Assembly: GCA_937120495.1 (NCBI GenBank)
Contig: CAKZJW010000086.1
Location: 1-64,000 of the forward strand
DNA: 64,000 bases
DNA from: an uncultured Oligoflexia bacterium
Lineage (GTDB): Bacteria; Bdellovibrionota; Bacteriovoracia; Bacteriovoracales; Bacteriovoracaceae
Reading direction: 5' to 3'
Shown: positions 7,588 through 15,954 of the stretch, in pieces
How positions within the stretch are numbered: position 1 is the stretch's first letter
Layout of the letters: every line of letters begins with the position of its first letter
Program-made: the position numbers and the translations under genes
The notes under the pieces: generated by a model
What the model saw: the letters and a program-made list of their open reading frames with translations, nothing else
Database searches by the model: none
What the model was told of the DNA's origin: nothing

Positions 7588-8718
7588 ATGAAAAACACAA
7601 GAAACGTAAAAAAATACTCATTTGAAAATATTGATTTTATCAATTCTGCTTTTTTAGTATTAACACCGATCTTATTATTAATTTTTGGTGCCTTATGGAT
7701 TGAAATTGAAGGGTTTAACATCACAGTAGTAGCTTTCTCTGTAATAACTTATATATTGTCGGGAATTTCAATCACTGCTGGTTATCATCGCCTTTTTGCT
7801 CATAAAACTTATGACTCTCATCCTGTAGTAAAAATTTTATTTTTGATCTTTGGAGCTACAGCTTTCCAGAATTCTGTTTTAAAGTGGGCTAGTGATCATA
7901 GACAACATCATTCAAAAGTGGATACGAATGATGATCCATACAATATAAATGAAGGTTTCTTTTTTGCACATATGGGCTGGATTCTTTTAGAAAAAAACTC
8001 TCATGTAAAAGAGAGATACGCTAAAGATATGATGAAAGACAAGCTAATCATGTGGCAGCATAATAACTATCTTGCAATAGCTGTTGTTTTTGGTGTTATT
8101 CTTCCAATTGCTATTTGTTATCTACTTACAGGTGGTCTTTATGGAGCGATTGCAGCCTGTTTATTTAGAATAGTATTTGTTCACCACTGTACATTTTTTA
8201 TCAATTCGCTTTGTCATTGTTTCGGTTCAAGACCATATACTGATACAAATACGGCAAAAGATAATTGGTTTATGGCATTTTTAACTTTTGGAGAAGGATA
8301 TCACAACTTTCACCATTTCTTTCAAACAGACTTTAGGAATGGAATTCGTTGGTACCATTTTGATCCAACAAAGTGGCTTATTAATATTCTTTCTTGGGCC
8401 CGTTTGGCATCTAACTTAAAGGTTACATCAGCTAAAAGAATTCTTGATGCAAAGCTGAGCATGAGTATTAAAAGAATCGAGAATAAAAGTATATTTAATC
8501 AATACCAAACGGAGTTTGATGAAATTAAATTAAAGATAATGGAAGCTTTCAAGGAAATTGAAAACTTTAAAAATGAATTGAAGACTAAAAAGTCTAATTT
8601 AGATAAGCTTTCACTAAAATTAGCAAAGCTAAAAGTTCAAGAGGCTAAGAAAGTGTTGCGAATACAACTCGTTTTATGGCAACTGAGCATTCAAAAAGTC
8701 GAACAAAACTATGCTTAA
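7588..8718 (+). CDS. Acyl-CoA/acyl-lipid desaturase with C-terminal coiled-coil extension
   Basis: Integral membrane di-iron fatty acid desaturase, 376 aa, probably introducing a double bond (delta-9 type) into membrane fatty acids. All three His boxes are present: HRLFAH (67-72), HRQHH (104-108) and HNFHH near residue 238, together with DPYN and NSLCHCFGSRPY typical of the stearoyl-CoA desaturase group. Hydrophobic segments flank the boxes. From about residue 280 the protein continues as roughly 95 residues of Lys/Glu/Leu-rich coiled coil, which the core enzyme does not need. The end overlaps the ABC-F gene by 8 bp, implying translational coupling. Confidence 0.85.
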   Translation: MKNTRNVKKYSFENIDFINSAFLVLTPILLLIFGALWIEIEGFNITVVAFSVITYILSGISITAGYHRLFAHKTYDSHPVVKILFLIFGATAFQNSVLKWASDHRQHHSKVDTNDDPYNINEGFFFAHMGWILLEKNSHVKERYAKDMMKDKLIMWQHNNYLAIAVVFGVILPIAICYLLTGGLYGAIAACLFRIVFVHHCTFFINSLCHCFGSRPYTDTNTAKDNWFMAFLTFGEGYHNFHHFFQTDFRNGIRWYHFDPTKWLINILSWARLASNLKVTSAKRILDAKLSMSIKRIENKSIFNQYQTEFDEIKLKIMEAFKEIENFKNELKTKKSNLDKLSLKLAKLKVQEAKKVLRIQLVLWQLSIQKVEQNYA

Positions 8719-10330
8719 TATTTCTAATGTCTCAAAAATCCAAGGTGGAGAAGTTCTCTACAGTGGTGCTACTTTTCAAATTAATCCCGGTGAAAAAGTT
8801 GGTCTTGTTGGACCAAATGGTAGTGGTAAGTCTACTTTGTTTAGGATGATAATTGGAGAGGACAAAAATTTTGAAGGACAAGTTAGTTTTCCTGAAAAAT
8901 TAAGGCTCGCATATTTCTCTCAGAATGTTGGTGAGATGAAAGGAAGATCTGCTCTTCAAGAAGTAGTTGAAGGTGATGAGAAAATTAAAATTCTTAGTCA
9001 AAAACTTAAAGAATTTGAAGTGAAGCTTTGTGAGCCTATGTCTGATGAGGAAATGAATAACGTCTTAATGAAGATGGGAGAAGTTCAAACCGAATTTGAA
9101 AAACGTGGCGGTTACGATATTGAAACTAGAGCTGAAGAGGTACTCACTGGCCTTGGTATAGCCCCAGAGGATCATCATAAAGACTGTGGTGAGTTCTCAG
9201 GTGGATGGAAGATGAGAATCGCTCTCGCTAAAGTCTTAGTCCTAAGCCCTGATTTGATTGTTATGGATGAGCCAACAAATTATCTAGATATGGAAACAAT
9301 TCTATGGCTTGAAAATTGGTTACAAACATTTTCCGGTGCTATCTTTATGACGACTCACGATCGTGATTTCATGAATAATGTATGTAAAAAAATAGTCGAT
9401 ATTTCTAATCGAAAAATGACAAGTTACTCTGGAAACTATGATTTTTATTTAAAAGAAAAAAAGATTAGGCTAGATCAACTTAAAGCCGAATTTGCTCGCC
9501 AACAAGAGATGCTCTCGAAAGAAGAAGATTTTATAGCAAAATTTAAAGCACGTGCATCACATGCAGCTCAAGTTCAATCTCGAGTTAAAAAATTAGAGAA
9601 AATTGATAGAATTGAACTACCACCAGAAGATGATGTTATGAGCTTTGATTTTCAATCGCCTCCTAGAGGTGGAGATGATGTCGTTGTGTTTAAAAACCTT
9701 GGTAAAGAATGGTCTAAACCTTCAGGTGAGACTCATTCAGTATTTAAAGGCTTAAGTGGAACAATTAAGCGCCTAGACAAAATTGCACTTGTTGGAGTTA
9801 ACGGTGCTGGAAAATCGACATTACTAAAAGTAATTTGTGACCGAACAGAGCAAACTGAAGGTGAGTATAAGGTTGGGCCAAGTATAAAAGTTGGTTACTT
9901 CTCTCAGTATTCATTTGATGTGCTTAATCCTGAAAATGCAGTTTATGATGAGCTTCGTGATAACCTTCCTGAAGCAAGTGATGGTTTTTTAAGAAACTTG
10001 CTGGCAGCCTTTTTATTTAAAGGGGATGATGTTAAGAAAAAAGTGAAACATTTATCTGGTGGTGAAAAAAGTCGTTTAATTATGGCTTCTTTATTATCTC
10101 AGAATAATAATTTCTTAGTTCTTGATGAGCCTACAAACCATCTTGATATTGCATCAAGGGATATTTTGTTAAGTGCGCTTAAGGGTTTTGATGGCACAAT
10201 TTTAATTGTATCTCATGATAGACATTTTCTTCATGGCCTAGCTGAGAAAGTTTACGAAATTGATAAAGGTGAGATTCGTGTTTACCCAGGTAACTATGAT
10301 TACTACTTAAACAAAACTACATCTCTTTAA
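8711..10330 (+). CDS. ABC-F family ATPase (ribosome-associated type)
   Basis: Cytoplasmic tandem ABC ATPase, 539 aa, with no membrane segments. Two nucleotide-binding domains: first Walker A GPNGSGKST near residue 35, signature FSGGW, Walker B LIVMDEPTNYLD; second Walker A GVNGAGKST near residue 365, signature LSGGEKS, Walker B FLVLDEPTNHLD. The charged linker around residues 245-310 is the P-site tRNA-interaction motif region of ABC-F factors. Members of this family act on stalled or initiating ribosomes. I cannot assign EttA, Uup or YbiT type with confidence. It is coupled to the desaturase gene and ends 1 bp from the convergent PilZ gene. Confidence 0.85.
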   Translation: MLNISNVSKIQGGEVLYSGATFQINPGEKVGLVGPNGSGKSTLFRMIIGEDKNFEGQVSFPEKLRLAYFSQNVGEMKGRSALQEVVEGDEKIKILSQKLKEFEVKLCEPMSDEEMNNVLMKMGEVQTEFEKRGGYDIETRAEEVLTGLGIAPEDHHKDCGEFSGGWKMRIALAKVLVLSPDLIVMDEPTNYLDMETILWLENWLQTFSGAIFMTTHDRDFMNNVCKKIVDISNRKMTSYSGNYDFYLKEKKIRLDQLKAEFARQQEMLSKEEDFIAKFKARASHAAQVQSRVKKLEKIDRIELPPEDDVMSFDFQSPPRGGDDVVVFKNLGKEWSKPSGETHSVFKGLSGTIKRLDKIALVGVNGAGKSTLLKVICDRTEQTEGEYKVGPSIKVGYFSQYSFDVLNPENAVYDELRDNLPEASDGFLRNLLAAFLFKGDDVKKKVKHLSGGEKSRLIMASLLSQNNNFLVLDEPTNHLDIASRDILLSALKGFDGTILIVSHDRHFLHGLAEKVYEIDKGEIRVYPGNYDYYLNKTTSL

Positions 10331-10331
10331 T

Positions 10332-11045
10332 TTATACAGTTGCTTTTGCTAACTCTAGATCATATTGATATCTTTTTGTCGTAGCCTCTGTAAATTGAAT
10401 TCCAATCCCTGCAGGATATTTTCCCCTTGAAAAACTTTTTCTAATAATCACAGCTTCGAGAGGAATATATTTATCTGTTCCAATAAATAACTTTATCTTT
10501 ATAGTTGAGTTTCCTGGAATCTTATAGAGATGCTCTAAGTTTTCATCCACGATAAACATTCCCGTCTTTGATATATCATATGTTTTAGACCATATGTTTT
10601 GATCTTCATACTCGACGAGTACAATTATTTCTTTATTAAATCTTTTTGAACTTAGCCAGTATCTATAGCGTAAATCATGAAATACTTTGTAAATATCCTT
10701 TTGATAGAATCCAAGTGTTGAAACAAGAAAGATTAAGCTTGCACTAAGTGTTTGTGTTGACGAATAGGTACTTCCATATTCAGAGACAATAAAATTATTG
10801 AAAAAAATAAAAAAGTTTAATATTGGTAAGGCATAAAAAATACGTTTGTTTATTTGCATTGTAAGTATGCTCGCTGCGAATAACATAACCATTGTGCTAA
10901 TATTTATAAAAGTAAGCTTGCTTAGAATTCCTAGAATATCAAATAATTCAATTCTATATATGATTGATATTTGTATAGGGAAGGATGCAGCTATTAAAAA
11001 GAAAATAGCACTCATCAAAGGAATATAGAAAGGAACTTTTTTCAT
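10332..11045 (-). CDS. Membrane-anchored PilZ-domain protein
   Basis: 237 aa, with about four hydrophobic segments in residues 5-120 and a C-terminal PilZ-like beta-barrel at about 135-230. The DxSxxG motif of c-di-GMP-binding PilZ domains is clear (DISKTGMF, near residue 165), followed by strands ending in YPAGIGIQF. The upstream RxxxR motif is not clean (RYRYWLSSKR), so binding of c-di-GMP is likely but not assured. It lies 2 bp downstream of a lytic transglycosylase and downstream of the Pel-like operon, so it may belong to the same c-di-GMP-controlled surface programme; that is inference from position. Confidence 0.7.
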   Translation of the reverse strand: MKKVPFYIPLMSAIFFLIAASFPIQISIIYRIELFDILGILSKLTFINISTMVMLFAASILTMQINKRIFYALPILNFFIFFNNFIVSEYGSTYSSTQTLSASLIFLVSTLGFYQKDIYKVFHDLRYRYWLSSKRFNKEIIVLVEYEDQNIWSKTYDISKTGMFIVDENLEHLYKIPGNSTIKIKLFIGTDKYIPLEAVIIRKSFSRGKYPAGIGIQFTEATTKRYQYDLELAKATV

Positions 11046-11047
11046 AA

Positions 11048-12109
11048 TTAATCCTCGAAGTGATTACAATAACTTTTAATATTATTTACATATTTTCTCG
11101 CTTCACCAAGTTCTTTTGAATAAAGCCATTTGTTTTTGTGTCTTATAATATTTCTTTTCACGCGATATGCACCAGAGTTATAGCTGGCTAAAATAATATC
11201 GGTTTTTTTTACATTATCTAAATTTGTGTTTAGAAATTTTTGATTAGATTGGTTACCCCAGTAGTTTTCAAGTTGTGAAAGATAGAGGCTTCCACCTTGT
11301 AAACTTTTTAGTTCGTTTAATCTCCAGTCATTTTTTTCATTGATAATACCTCTGAATATTTTGTATTTTAAATCGATATAAGAGAGTTTTTCTAAGTTGG
11401 GATATGATTGAAAAGATGGATCAAGGCTTCTTATATCTTTGTCTGCAATCGGAGTTACTTGTGTTAGACCAACTGCCCTTGCAATACTCACTGCCTTTGG
11501 ATTAAAACTAGATTCTTGCGCAACGAGAGAGGCAAGAAGAATTGGATTTATTAAGTGCTTTTTTGCAATTGAATTCATTTGTTTAATTAAATAATTCTTT
11601 TTATCAAAAGGCTTTAAATGCTTTATTCTATTTTGATTTGTAAATGAGCATTCAGGCTCTTCAAGTTCATAGTAGAGAGGAGCATGATTCTCTTTATCAT
11701 AATAGAGAAATGTAATATCATGTTTTTTTATTGGGTTTAGAGCTAAGTTTTTAAATATTACTTTCGCTTTTGTATGTTCTTTATTGAACTCTAGGCTTTC
11801 TGTTTTTAACCAGCGGTGAACAATTTGACCATTATATAAAATATTGTATTGGAATGGTTCTCTTAGACCTTTTGGGTTCTCTACGGTAAATGTTAAATTA
11901 AAATTATCATGAAATAATTTAGACTTTGGAAATGAACTTATTTTTATGATGTCCTTTTTCTTTACAGCTGATGCAATAGTTCTAGAGCTAGAATTTGTAA
12001 GCTTTGTAAACAAAGACTCTGCTCCAAACGGAGTTGATGGGCCAGCACAACTACACAGAGAGTGAAGAGCTAAAATTGTAATAGTTCTTTTTACGATAAA
12101 AAAATCCAT
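11048..12109 (-). CDS. Lytic transglycosylase (SLT-type), probable lipoprotein
   Basis: 353 aa. The N-terminus has a hydrophobic segment ending in HSLCSCAG, a plausible lipobox, placing it in the periplasm on a membrane. Residues 195-345 form an SLT/lysozyme-like domain: LVAQESSFNPKAVS (catalytic Glu), AVGLTQVTP, and ASYNSGAYRVKR. It would cleave the MurNAc-GlcNAc bond of peptidoglycan with 1,6-anhydro product. The N-terminal 150 residues are beta-rich and unassigned. It lies 124 bp after the last Pel-like gene and 2 bp before the PilZ gene. No strong ribosome site is visible. Confidence 0.8.
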   Translation of the reverse strand: MDFFIVKRTITILALHSLCSCAGPSTPFGAESLFTKLTNSSSRTIASAVKKKDIIKISSFPKSKLFHDNFNLTFTVENPKGLREPFQYNILYNGQIVHRWLKTESLEFNKEHTKAKVIFKNLALNPIKKHDITFLYYDKENHAPLYYELEEPECSFTNQNRIKHLKPFDKKNYLIKQMNSIAKKHLINPILLASLVAQESSFNPKAVSIARAVGLTQVTPIADKDIRSLDPSFQSYPNLEKLSYIDLKYKIFRGIINEKNDWRLNELKSLQGGSLYLSQLENYWGNQSNQKFLNTNLDNVKKTDIILASYNSGAYRVKRNIIRHKNKWLYSKELGEARKYVNNIKSYCNHFED

Positions 12110-12233
12110 GGCGAATATTAACAGTTTTCTTTAATTGAAATTATTTATTTTATTCTCTTTTAAAATTGAATACTTGAGGGACTTAGCATTTGTTCAATTT
12201 GGGATAATATGTAAGATATTATTGGCGAAGACG

Positions 12234-13070
12234 TTATTCTGATGACTTATGTATATAGTATAAACCTTTTAGTTTTGGATCTGTGACTAAAGGTAAAATA
12301 TTAAATTGTTTTGTATAGTTAAAGAACTTTTTTTGCTCATGACTGCTTTTAAGATATTCAATGGCAAATAATTGCTTATTGTTTCTATTGTAGTATCGAA
12401 AATGTTTTTCAAAGAATGTAGTATGCTTGAACTTATTCCTCTCACTTAAGTGCGCTTCAAGTGATGCCCCGTAAATCGAATGAAGAAAGTTTTTAGCTAT
12501 TTTAGGTTGCAGGTAATCAATAATATCTAAACCATTTTGAATAATTAACTTGAAGTTTTTATTATGTTTTTTAGCATAATTATTTATTTCTATAATTAAT
12601 AAGGCCATTCTTTTTGCATACAGTTTCTTATCTTCAAAACGATGAAAGCAGTCGACTATATCAAGGTAGGCTCCATCAAATCCATTTTTGATGATTTCCT
12701 TTGTATAGTTAAATATTATTTTCTTCCACTCTGACTTCCAGTACTTAACAGTGTAGTTCCCTTGCCATTGAGAATTTTCTGAAAGTATAAGATCTTTACC
12801 TATATTCTTATAATAAGGTCGATATGTTTCGGCTTCACCTATGCTCATATAGGATATAATTAGATTATTATTTTCTTTAAGTGCTTTAATTCTTTGTTTG
12901 CTTTGCTTAACTTTAGGAGCGGAGTTATAGAGGTCTATAACTATTGTTGAATCCTTTACGTCTTCAAAATCAAACTCTTGATAGTTTTGTAATTTAAAGA
13001 ATAACTTGCTTGATTCCTGGTGCTTAACGGTTGAGCAGCTAAAAAGTAGTAGTAATAGAAGGTATCTCAT
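12234..13070 (-). CDS. GH114 endo-alpha-1,4-polygalactosaminidase-like lipoprotein (separate PelA hydrolase domain)
   Basis: 278-aa lipoprotein (MRYLLLLLLFSC) made almost entirely of a GH114 TIM-barrel domain. Family motifs are ISYMSIGEAETYRPY (72-86), the W-rich GNYTVKYWKSEW (104-115), GFDGAYLDIVD (130-140) and later acidic residues (GASLEAH). This is the domain found at the N-terminus of PelA in Pseudomonas, where it hydrolyses Pel polysaccharide. Here it is its own gene at the end of the operon, overlapping pelG by 4 bp. Likely role: trimming or releasing Pel-like polymer in the periplasm or at the outer membrane. Family and context calls are strong; activity is inferred. Confidence 0.8.
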   Translation of the reverse strand: MRYLLLLLLFSCSTVKHQESSKLFFKLQNYQEFDFEDVKDSTIVIDLYNSAPKVKQSKQRIKALKENNNLIISYMSIGEAETYRPYYKNIGKDLILSENSQWQGNYTVKYWKSEWKKIIFNYTKEIIKNGFDGAYLDIVDCFHRFEDKKLYAKRMALLIIEINNYAKKHNKNFKLIIQNGLDIIDYLQPKIAKNFLHSIYGASLEAHLSERNKFKHTTFFEKHFRYYNRNNKQLFAIEYLKSSHEQKKFFNYTKQFNILPLVTDPKLKGLYYIHKSSE

Positions 13071-14449
13071 CGTTCTTCACCTATAGGTTGTCCCATGAAT
13101 GTATAGAAGTTGATGTCTTTCAACTTTTTGTCTAAAGAGAAAAATGAAAGTACAAAAACAAGCATAGTGCTGAGTAAATATCCTAGGCCTTGGTAGCGGT
13201 AATCAGCAAACTGAATAGTATATGTGAAAATCAGATTACTAATAAAAAAGATGAAGTAGTGAAGAAGAACTCTCTTATGATTTAAAAAATAAAGTAAAAT
13301 AATATTAATAATTAAAAATAAAACTTGTAAAAAAGCCCCTATTAATCCGTATTTAAAACTAGATAGCATTAATGAAGGGAGATAGAGTAGTTCTAAGATT
13401 TCTTCTGCAAAATACCAAATAACTAGAGTTACTCCTGTCTGTATTTTGATAAGTTTATAAATACTATCCTTTATACTCAAAATTATTTGTTGTGTGTTTT
13501 CTTCAAGAATGTCTAGTGGTTGTTTATTCTGTATAGCCTTGAAGTAGTATAGATATTTAGTATAAAAATTTGTCTCTACTTGAACTAGAAATATGGCAAG
13601 GCTTGGAACAATACTTAGGTATGCAAAAAACATTGCAGTGTCGTAGTATTGATTTGTATAAAATAGTCCAGAAACCTGTTTACCATTTGGGCCGAACCAA
13701 AAAATGAATTTATCAACCCATATTCCCAAATAATAAAACAGACCTACAAAGACTAATGTTTTATGTCGTTTGAAGTAGCGCGTAAATTCGAGTGAAGAAT
13801 AATCTAACCCTTGAAATTCACCAAAAAGATTTAAGCTCAGAAGGAGTGCAATTAATATTTGTCCAATTGAATAGCCAATTATATAGCCACTTAATTGAAA
13901 ATAACTACCTAATAGAGCACTTAGAAAAGCCGATGTTAATCCACCAACTAAGAAACTTAAGATAATTTGATGATAGTTCTTTGCGGCAGAAAGAAAAATC
14001 ATTGTTAGCCATACAATCATCACAGAACAGAAAAAGGCTATGCAAAATAATTTTTCGTAAACTGTTAATGCATCAATATAGCTATAAAAAATTGCGCCGA
14101 TAATTGCGCCTACGAAAACGAATAGAGTTGATAGATATAAAAAAGTACTTCTAAAGGTAGTGAAATCTTTATTGTAGAGCTGGTCTGCAATATACCTAGT
14201 TATGGGCATTTCAATTGCCCCAAATAAGATAAGACTAACTGCATATGAATAACATATTACTGATTTGAAAATATAAAGGTCATCAACGCCAATTTCACCT
14301 CTCGCTGCATAGGAAACGACAGCAATGGTTAGGACTGAGATAAGCCAAGGTCCTGAGGATATAATTATGGAGTATAGAGTTCCTTGTATACTTCCAAGTA
14401 TACCACCTTCATTAAAATAATTTTTTAAACGAAATCCAATTCCGGCCAT
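13067..14449 (-). CDS. pelG: PelG, polysaccharide membrane transporter
   Basis: 460-aa membrane protein with about 12 transmembrane helices. The N-terminal MAGIGFRLKNYF and the following SGPWLISV stretch are characteristic of PelG, a Wzx/MOP-like inner-membrane protein. In Pseudomonas it forms the Pel synthase/transport complex with PelD, PelE and PelF. The length matches the family (about 455 aa). It lies 2 bp after pelF and overlaps the GH114 gene by 4 bp, so all three are probably translated together. Confidence 0.88.
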   Translation of the reverse strand: MAGIGFRLKNYFNEGGILGSIQGTLYSIIISSGPWLISVLTIAVVSYAARGEIGVDDLYIFKSVICYSYAVSLILFGAIEMPITRYIADQLYNKDFTTFRSTFLYLSTLFVFVGAIIGAIFYSYIDALTVYEKLFCIAFFCSVMIVWLTMIFLSAAKNYHQIILSFLVGGLTSAFLSALLGSYFQLSGYIIGYSIGQILIALLLSLNLFGEFQGLDYSSLEFTRYFKRHKTLVFVGLFYYLGIWVDKFIFWFGPNGKQVSGLFYTNQYYDTAMFFAYLSIVPSLAIFLVQVETNFYTKYLYYFKAIQNKQPLDILEENTQQIILSIKDSIYKLIKIQTGVTLVIWYFAEEILELLYLPSLMLSSFKYGLIGAFLQVLFLIINIILLYFLNHKRVLLHYFIFFISNLIFTYTIQFADYRYQGLGYLLSTMLVFVLSFFSLDKKLKDINFYTFMGQPIGEER

Positions 14450-14451
14450 AG

Positions 14452-15954
14452 TTACCTATTCATTAAGTATTTGTTATAAAGTTTTAAGTATTTATTTATA
14501 GTAAATTTTTCTTGATAAAAGTTTAGAAATCTTTTCTTTGCAACTTCGCCCATCTGTTCTCTTAATTCATCATTTTCTAGTAGCTCTATTATTGATTCAC
14601 CTAATAGGTCACTTAAGCCAAAAGGAATTGTTCTTCCGCATGAGCCAAGAGCAATGTCTTCAGAACTTGTCCCATATATCAGTTCTTTACAGCTACCAAC
14701 ATCTGTCGCTACGGCTGGAATCCCAAAAGCGAACGCTTCTAGTAAAACTAGTGGTTGTCCTTCACTGATACTTGAAAGAACAATGATGTCGAGGTGTTCG
14801 TAGTAATATTTTAAATTGACCTTGCCAGTGAATTTAATAAAGTTCTTCAAGTCTAATAATTTTATAAGTGTTTTACATTCTTCAAAGTACTCTTCATCTT
14901 CATCGGTTGGCCCCATTATTAGAACTTCAATATTGGGTATTTTCTTTGAGATGTAGGCTATAGACTTGATAAACGTTTTTATATCCTTTATAGGTACAAC
15001 TCTTCCGACAAGGCCGATAATAAATGTATCATCTGGTTTCTTGTATAGGTTGCGATTTGGATCATCTTCTTCATATTGTAACTTTTTATAATTGATACCA
15101 TTTGGTATTATCTCAATTCTTTTCTCTTCAGCTCCAAGTTGAATTTGTTTTTGTTTGTTTCCATTGTAGAGTGTAGTGATTTTATCTGAGTGATTATAAG
15201 TTAGTTCGCCAAGGACTTTGAACTTTTGATACCACCAGTCTTTGAAGTAGGACATCTTCTTTTTAGCTTTGATTTCTTTATTGTTAGAATAGAGCCACTG
15301 ACTTTGCGATATTTCAATCTTCCTTTCGTGAGTGTAGATTCCGTGCTCTGTTAACAGTAGAGGCTTGTGGTATTTTTCTTTGGCAACAACTCCTAGTAAT
15401 CCTGCATAACCTGTACACATTGTGTGATAAATATTTGCCTTGGGTAGGTCCATAGAAAGAATTTTAAAAATAGGGAAGTTTGTGAACCTCCAGGTATAAA
15501 AGAAGTCTATGAACGATGGCGACTCATTATTTTTAAAGGTATTTTTATATTCCTTTTCCACAATATCCCACGACTCTTTACTAAAGAAGAGTTTTTCGGG
15601 ATCACAAACTCTAGTGTTTGGATCGAAGAAGGTTGTATATAGTTGGTGAATACTCTCTTCCCGTTTGAATAATAAGCTTTTTTCCAGAATTGATATTTGT
15701 TCTTGTGTTAAGCCTATTTCATGAGGTTCTGTCGAGTTCTCGCTAAAACTATCAAAAAGATACAGCTCTTTTATTAGTCTGACATTTCCAGGTACTGGGT
15801 ATTTATATTCTTGGTTTGGATCTTTCTTTGGGCCAATATAAACGATTGTATATGTAAGGTGAGGAGTTTCCTCAATCAGCTGGTGTACACATGAAGAAAC
15901 ACCACCTGTTATGTATGGATATGTTCCCTCTAATATTAGACAGACGTCACTCAT
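14452..15954 (-). CDS. pelF: PelF, cytoplasmic GT4 glycosyltransferase
   Basis: 500 aa. The N-terminal domain begins with LILEGTYPYITGGVSSCVHQ, the PelF signature (DUF3492 region). The C-terminal half is a GT-B, GT4-family domain with GLVGRVVPIKDIKTF near residue 310, the E-x7-E motif in SEGQPLVLLEAFAFGIP, and GSCGRTIPFG. PelF polymerises UDP-GalNAc/GlcNAc into Pel in the species studied. It starts 4 bp inside the HEAT-repeat gene and ends 2 bp before pelG. The donor sugar in this organism is inferred from family. Confidence 0.88.
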   Translation of the reverse strand: MSDVCLILEGTYPYITGGVSSCVHQLIEETPHLTYTIVYIGPKKDPNQEYKYPVPGNVRLIKELYLFDSFSENSTEPHEIGLTQEQISILEKSLLFKREESIHQLYTTFFDPNTRVCDPEKLFFSKESWDIVEKEYKNTFKNNESPSFIDFFYTWRFTNFPIFKILSMDLPKANIYHTMCTGYAGLLGVVAKEKYHKPLLLTEHGIYTHERKIEISQSQWLYSNNKEIKAKKKMSYFKDWWYQKFKVLGELTYNHSDKITTLYNGNKQKQIQLGAEEKRIEIIPNGINYKKLQYEEDDPNRNLYKKPDDTFIIGLVGRVVPIKDIKTFIKSIAYISKKIPNIEVLIMGPTDEDEEYFEECKTLIKLLDLKNFIKFTGKVNLKYYYEHLDIIVLSSISEGQPLVLLEAFAFGIPAVATDVGSCKELIYGTSSEDIALGSCGRTIPFGLSDLLGESIIELLENDELREQMGEVAKKRFLNFYQEKFTINKYLKLYNKYLMNR

